Assembly (NCBI GenBank): GCA_005882955.1
Contig: VBBB01000079.1
Coordinates: forward strand, 14,868-24,063
DNA: 9,196 nucleotides
Source: Candidatus Bathyarchaeota archaeon
GTDB taxonomy: Archaea; Thermoproteota; Bathyarchaeia; 40CM-2-53-6
Reading direction: 5' to 3'
This document shows, one piece after another, positions 6,578-9,196 of this stretch (within the stretch, counting starts at the first letter, position 1; each line of letters begins with the position of its first letter). A program made the translations under genes and the position numbers. The notes under the pieces were generated by a model that made no database searches, was not told the origin of the DNA, and saw nothing but the letters and a program-made list of their open reading frames with translations.

Positions 6578-6855
6578 TTTCATATGTCCTGATACAGCTC
6601 GCACCAGGGACAACTAAGACCGCGGCGGAGGCTATCTCCAAGATCAAAGGTGTGAAGATGGCTCATGCTGTCACAGGACCATTCGATGTCATCGCTTTTG
6701 TTGAAGTTCCAGATCTTACTACGCTTTCGGACCTAATTCTCGCAAAGATTCAGAATATTGAGGGAGTCCAGAAAACTCAAACGGCTATTGTCGTGACGCC
6801 GGATGTGCTCAGGCCCAGTCTTCCACGAAATCGAAAGAACAAAAATTCTGCTTAA
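6568..6855 (+). CDS. Stand-alone Lrp/AsnC ligand-binding (RAM) domain protein
   Basis: A 95-residue protein with the alpha/beta effector domain of Lrp/AsnC regulators but no helix-turn-helix. It begins SYVLIQLAPG, continues through KIKGVKMAHAVTGPFDVIAFVEV and ends with TQTAIVVTPD followed by a basic tail (RNRKNKN). In the family this domain makes dimers and octamers and binds amino acids or small molecules. Stand-alone versions are common in archaea and may modulate full-length Lrp proteins. The basic tail could contact nucleic acid, though that is inference. The start is TTG 6568: an in-frame stop (6550-6552) lies just upstream and no ATG or GTG fits, while the TTG gives the conserved N-terminal strand. 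A weak purine tract AAGAAGGGA precedes it. A palindrome covers the start, and the KaiC-like ATPase is divergent. Confidence 0.9.
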   Translation: MKLVSYVLIQLAPGTTKTAAEAISKIKGVKMAHAVTGPFDVIAFVEVPDLTTLSDLILAKIQNIEGVQKTQTAIVVTPDVLRPSLPRNRKNKNSA

Positions 6856-6891
6856 GGGACAGTTCGATAACTTCTGAACAAGGGGAAGGAG

Positions 6892-6956
6892 CTCGTCTTG
6901 GGGCGACGACTAGTCTGATTCGTTTTCCATCGAATCAGTCTTTGATCGCAGACGAG
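6892..6956. repeat. Nested inverted repeats after the Lrp-type gene
   Basis: The inner hairpin CTGATTCG-TTTTCCAT-CGAATCAG (6915-6938) has an 8-bp perfect stem. It is flanked by CTCGTCT (6892-6898) and AGACGAG (6950-6956), a further 7-bp perfect pair. The structure lies 37 bases beyond the Lrp-type stop and overlaps the last third of the minus-strand 44-residue ORF. It may act as a transcription end for both convergent genes. Confidence 0.4.
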
Positions 6957-7044
6957 ACTGAAGTTCGAGCAGGTTTTTGAGGATTAGGATGTCACCCAAG
7001 TCTTCCTTGTCTGTTGAGCTCTGATCGTTCTCGTCTGGTCGCAT
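6910..7044 (-). CDS. Candidate 44-residue acidic small protein
   Basis: ATG 7044 to TAG 6910 gives an acidic peptide (12 Asp/Glu against 6 Lys/Arg). The N-terminus is rich in D, E, S and T. A Leu/Ile-rich segment follows at residues 16-32 (LGDILILKNLLELQSRL) that would form one amphipathic helix, then an acidic tail SMENESD. The minus-strand TTATAC element at about 7074-7066 lies 26-27 bases before the ATG, the exact spacing for a leaderless archaeal gene. No family is recognised. The helix suggests a partner-binding or oligomerising peptide, which is inference. It is convergent with the Lrp-type gene and divergent from a 16-residue basic ORF. Confidence 0.45.
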   Translation of the reverse strand: MRPDENDQSSTDKEDLGDILILKNLLELQSRLRSKTDSMENESD

Positions 7045-7065
7045 AGAGGCTCTCTTTTCGTTGCC

Positions 7066-7075
7066 AGTATAAGTG
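7066..7075. promoter_or_regulatory. TATA-like box that may serve both small genes
   Basis: AGTATAAGTG on the plus strand reads CACTTATACT on the minus strand. It is 26 bases from the minus-strand ATG at 7044 (leaderless spacing) and about 42 bases before the plus-strand ATG at 7112 (short leader). Orientation cannot be fixed by eye; the minus reading has the better spacing. Confidence 0.4.
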
Positions 7076-7111
7076 TTATCAATACTCAAACAGCACGCAT
7101 GTTGATCTAAA

Positions 7112-7162
7112 ATGGGTAAGCCTCGGCAGACTAAGAAACCTAAGAAAAAGAAAGAGATGTAG
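7112..7162 (+). CDS. Candidate 16-residue lysine-rich micropeptide
   Basis: ATG 7112 to TAG 7160-7162 encodes MGKPRQTKKPKKKKEM, with eight Lys/Arg and one Glu. An in-frame stop nine bases upstream means it cannot be the tail of a longer gene. The composition is far from random for a sequence of balanced base content and resembles the basic tails of ribosomal or nucleic-acid-binding proteins. It ends 9 bases before the convergent stop of the surface protein gene. No clear Shine-Dalgarno is present. It may be a real micropeptide or a chance A-rich stretch. Confidence 0.25.
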   Translation: MGKPRQTKKPKKKKEM

Positions 7163-7171
7163 TGTCTTCCG

Positions 7172-7519
7172 CTAGATAGTTGGCGGAGGCGGGGGTTTCC
7201 GCACCTTGATGGCGAGGAGTATTAGGAAGAACGCTAGCCCGAATATTGTCAGAAGAACGATCGCCGACGTGGTTGTGCTGGTTGCTGTGCTGCCAACATT
7301 TAGTTGAACCGTAGCTGTTGGACTGGTGATGGCGTTTTCAGACAGGGGGCCGATTCTTTGGTTCTGATACTCTACGCTTAGTTGGTAGGATCCTTGGGGT
7401 ATCACGCCGATCTTGGCGTCGCCTTTGCTATTAGTGACGATGCTTCTGCTCGTCTGGTTAACGAGCGTGATTGTGACATTGGCTCCGCTGATTGGATTAT
7501 TGTTATTGTCGATTACGAA
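7172..7519 (-). CDS. C-terminal part of the frameshifted surface protein (membrane anchor)
   Basis: This frame opens after a stop at 7522-7520 and continues the protein encoded from 8264. It begins VIDNNNNPISGANVTITL, typical of a CarboxypepD_reg/Ig-like beta-sandwich, and runs to GVIPQGSYQLSVEYQNQ. A Ser/Thr-rich stretch follows (STATSTTTS), then a ~21-residue hydrophobic membrane helix (AIVLLTIFGLAFFLILLAIKV) and a short basic and proline tail (RKPPPPP). The arrangement fits a C-terminal anchor with the folded part outside the cell. No good start explains it as a separate gene: the first usable one, GTG 7405, would cut the beta domain in two and give no signal peptide. I infer that it is the end of the upstream frame. 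Confidence 0.7.
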   Translation of the reverse strand, partial: FVIDNNNNPISGANVTITLVNQTSRSIVTNSKGDAKIGVIPQGSYQLSVEYQNQRIGPLSENAITSPTATVQLNVGSTATSTTTSAIVLLTIFGLAFFLILLAIKVRKPPPPPTI

Positions 7520-8264
7520 CTATTGCTGGGTAAGCTTGAAGGGCGATTGTTTTTGTCGCTGGACCGCTTGTTAGGTCGAGAGTTTGTCCGGAAGGCGTTA
7601 TTCCGACGGTCCAACCTTCCCAGGTCGCTCCAGTCAACGTGTAGAGATCGTTTGACAGAAATCCTGAATACTGGGTGATCGTGGTCGTTCCGCCTGTTTG
7701 CCCGGACAAACTGACTGACGAGGGAGCTGGACTCAATGGGTTGCCCGATGCGTCGTTGAATGAGAGTGTGTATTGGAATTGTTTGTCAAATACAGCCGTG
7801 AAGCCCGCCGTGCTAGTGTAATTGTAGATAATTCCGTTGCTCGAAGGAGGCGGAGGAATGACCAGCATCTGGCCCATTGTCCAGATGCATTGGCCGCCCG
7901 GACATGCATTAGTTCCATAATAGTTGGCCCAATCTTTCCAGACATAATGGCCTCCTGTTGACGCTCCAGTGAAGCTGGAGTTCATCACTCTGATAGTGAC
8001 AGCTGTATTATTGGCGAACGTGAGGGATGCTTGAGGAAGAGGAACTCGGCAGGTGTGTGAACCGCAGTAAAAGCCGGTGTTCGCTGTGCTTGTGTTATTG
8101 TCAATCTCGATCCAAATGGTCCCATCGCCTGCTGAAACATTCGAGCTGACAGTCACTTGGCAACCTGAAACACAACCGGATGTGGCGTATACGTTTCCGA
8201 TGAGAATCGGAACTAGAAATGAAGCGAGTAATGTGAAGAGTATCACTGGGGCTCTTGCTTTCAC
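7503..8264 (-). CDS. Secreted cell-surface protein, N-terminal part (frame broken at 3' end)
   Basis: The GTG at 8264 opens a 253-residue frame with a clear signal peptide (MKARAPVILFTLLASFLVPI, hydrophobic core then VYATS). The first ~140 mature residues hold six cysteines in three pairs, C31/C35, C67/C72 and C121/C126, suggesting disulfides or a bound metal. A proline run PPPP is at ~137-140. Residues ~150-249 form an Ig-like or carboxypeptidase-regulatory beta domain with the turn DASGNPLSP. Several N-glycosylation sequons are present (near residues 42, 56, 85, 95, 148). The frame stops at 7505-7503 after a nonsense tail RNRQ, whereas dropping one base within 7506-7519 joins it to the membrane-anchored segment for a total near 363 residues. 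Function unknown. No ATG lies between the upstream in-frame stop and the GTG, so GTG is the only choice. Confidence 0.75.
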   Translation of the reverse strand: MKARAPVILFTLLASFLVPILIGNVYATSGCVSGCQVTVSSNVSAGDGTIWIEIDNNTSTANTGFYCGSHTCRVPLPQASLTFANNTAVTIRVMNSSFTGASTGGHYVWKDWANYYGTNACPGGQCIWTMGQMLVIPPPPSSNGIIYNYTSTAGFTAVFDKQFQYTLSFNDASGNPLSPAPSSVSLSGQTGGTTTITQYSGFLSNDLYTLTGATWEGWTVGITPSGQTLDLTSGPATKTIALQAYPAIVRNRQ

Positions 8265-8333
8265 TGTAAGCCTGGCCTCGACGTTGGTCGAGAAACCGGA
8301 GTTGTAGGCTTAGAAGCTCTTGAACCATCAGCC

Positions 8334-8388
8334 AAGGAGGCGGAGTAACATGGCGCTTAACAGCGCTCGCCTTCCACTCGGTTCTTGA
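8334..8388 (+). other. Perfect Shine-Dalgarno followed by a 12-codon ORF
   Basis: AAGGAGG (8334-8340) ends 9 bases before ATG 8350, which opens a 12-codon frame (MALNSARLPLGS) ending at TGA 8386-8388. The ribosome site is the strongest in this intergenic stretch, yet the frame is tiny. It lies upstream of the aldehyde dehydrogenase promoter, so it would need its own transcript. A chance purine tract in the leader of the surface protein gene is the more cautious reading. Confidence 0.2.
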
Positions 8389-8445
8389 TAGGCAGAAGTA
8401 CAGTCGTTTCGCCTGTAGGTCCTTACGCGATCTTTTACGACGTTG

Positions 8446-8453
8446 TTTTATAT
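8446..8453. promoter_or_regulatory. TATA box between divergent surface protein and aldehyde dehydrogenase genes
   Basis: TTTTATAT on the plus strand lies 30 bases before the aldehyde dehydrogenase ATG at 8484 and would give a leader of about 9 bases. On the minus strand it reads ATATAAAA, an equally good box whose transcript would reach the surface protein GTG after a leader of about 160 bases. The plus-strand assignment is the firmer one because of the spacing. Confidence 0.5.
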
Positions 8454-8483
8454 CGTCCATCCAGAAAATAATCAGCGAACATT

Positions 8484-9196
8484 ATGACGGTTCAGCTTCA
8501 GAAGATGAAGATGCTCGTTGCCGGGGAGTGGAAGGACAGCGCCACCGGCGCCAGATCGTCTATTCTTGATCCTTCCAGCGGGGAAATCATTGCCGAGGTT
8601 CCTAGGGCGTCTAAACAGGACGCCAAAGCTGCCGTTGATGCGGCTAGAGCAGCTTTCGGTTCTCCTGAATGGCGGGACATGGATTCCGGGAAGAGGGGTA
8701 GGATTCTCACGAAGCTAGCAGGTTTGGTGAGGGAGAACTCGGATGAGCTGGCTAGGCTGGAGACGTCGAATGAGGGTAAGACGCTCCGGGAGTCAAAGGG
8801 TGATGTTGCGTGGGCGGCCAGGGCGTTCGAGTATTTCGCGGGACTCGCCGACAAGATTGAGGGCGAGACGATCCCGGTTCCACCTAAGCGGTTGAATTAT
8901 ACGCTGAAGGAGCCGTTGGGTGTTACAGTCCATATTGTTCCTTGGAATTATCCGATTGCCTTGGCCTCTAGAAGCCTAGCACCTGCACTAGCAGCCGGCA
9001 ATACCGTTGTTATGAAGCCCTCTGAGCTTACCCCTCTTACAGCGCTCAAGATTGGTGAACTGGCCCTAAAGGCTGGAACTCCAAAGGGTGTCATGAACGT
9101 GGTGACGGGTTCAGGGTCGGAGGTTGGATCAGCGTTGGTTTCTGACAAGAATGTCGACGGAATAGTGTTTACTGGCTCTGGCGACACGGGTCGTCA
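8484..9196 (+). CDS. Aldehyde dehydrogenase (NAD type), 5' part, runs off the window
   Basis: N-terminal ~237 residues of an ALDH-superfamily enzyme, which oxidises an aldehyde to the acid with NAD(P)+. Visible features are the N-terminal DPSSGEIIAEVPRA strand pair and the PWNYP motif at 153-157. The coenzyme-binding KPSE starts at K178, and the GS(G)DTG turn follows FTG at 229-231. E181, three residues after K178, corresponds to the glutamate that binds the adenosine ribose in NAD-preferring enzymes, so NAD+ is favoured. The catalytic Cys and the general-base Glu lie beyond the window, so activity and substrate cannot be judged. ATG 8484 is chosen because a TATA box sits 30 bases upstream and the N-terminal length is normal; in-frame ATGs at 8505 and 8511 are possible alternatives. 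Confidence 0.95.
   Translation, partial: MTVQLQKMKMLVAGEWKDSATGARSSILDPSSGEIIAEVPRASKQDAKAAVDAARAAFGSPEWRDMDSGKRGRILTKLAGLVRENSDELARLETSNEGKTLRESKGDVAWAARAFEYFAGLADKIEGETIPVPPKRLNYTLKEPLGVTVHIVPWNYPIALASRSLAPALAAGNTVVMKPSELTPLTALKIGELALKAGTPKGVMNVVTGSGSEVGSALVSDKNVDGIVFTGSGDTGR

Noticed and set aside
7503..7522. Programmed ribosomal frameshift site
   Set aside because: The junction sequence lacks an X XXY YYZ slippery heptamer and no downstream stem-loop stands out; an error or mutation is simpler.
7382..7961. Plus-strand frames opposite the surface protein
   Set aside because: They are antisense to a gene with signal peptide, sequons and membrane anchor, and show no domain of their own.
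8101..8460. Minus-strand 119-residue frame starting MDDIKQRRKRSRK
   Set aside because: It overlaps the signal-peptide part of the surface protein in another frame, its start overlaps the TATA box, and its product is an unstructured basic mix.
1..9196. CRISPR array, insertion sequence, integrase site or toxin-antitoxin pair
   Set aside because: No regularly spaced direct repeats, no transposase or integrase frame, no terminal inverted repeats with target duplication, and no recognised toxin family were found on either strand.

Overview
The window looks like a piece of an archaeal chromosome with roughly balanced base composition. The archaeal signs are a two-subunit 2-oxoacid:ferredoxin oxidoreductase of the fused gamma/alpha plus beta type, a coiled-coil/OB/AAA ATPase resembling proteasome-activating nucleotidase (PAN), a single-domain KaiC/Rad55-like ATPase, a stand-alone Lrp/AsnC ligand-binding domain protein, TATA-like boxes close to start codons, and frequent TTG/GTG starts. 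The set fits the TACK archaea (Thaumarchaeota, Aigarchaeota or Bathyarchaeota relatives). That placement is an inference from gene content; nothing here fixes the lineage.

Layout. Positions 166-2938 (+) hold the alpha and beta genes of the oxidoreductase, overlapping by 8 bases, with a strong Shine-Dalgarno for beta inside alpha. A 295-base convergent intergenic stretch (2939-3233) contains a T-tract, a compact hairpin, three imperfect 12-base repeats and a nested inverted repeat that probably ends transcription. On the minus strand, 5385-3234 holds the PAN-like AAA ATPase followed 40 bases later by an ammonia-dependent NAD synthetase. The KaiC-like ATPase (6374-5631, minus) is divergent from the small Lrp-type sensor protein (6568-6855, plus); palindromes lie between them and over the sensor's TTG start. 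The gap 6856-7171 has no large gene but holds two candidate microgenes, a 44-residue acidic peptide (minus) and a 16-residue lysine-rich peptide (plus), diverging from one TATA-like box. From 8264 down to 7172 (minus) is a secreted, C-terminally anchored surface protein whose reading frame is broken near 7506-7519. A TATA box readable both ways (8446-8453) separates it from an NAD-type aldehyde dehydrogenase that runs off the right end.

How the genes fit together. The oxidoreductase converts 2-oxoacids to acyl-CoA while reducing ferredoxin, NadE makes NAD+, and the aldehyde dehydrogenase uses NAD(P)+, so the metabolic genes are ordinary central and redox functions. The more unusual items are the PAN-like ATPase, which keeps the PAN N-terminal architecture but has an altered second region of homology and no HbYX tail, and the small intergenic genes and palindromes. 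No CRISPR array, insertion sequence, tRNA or rRNA was seen.
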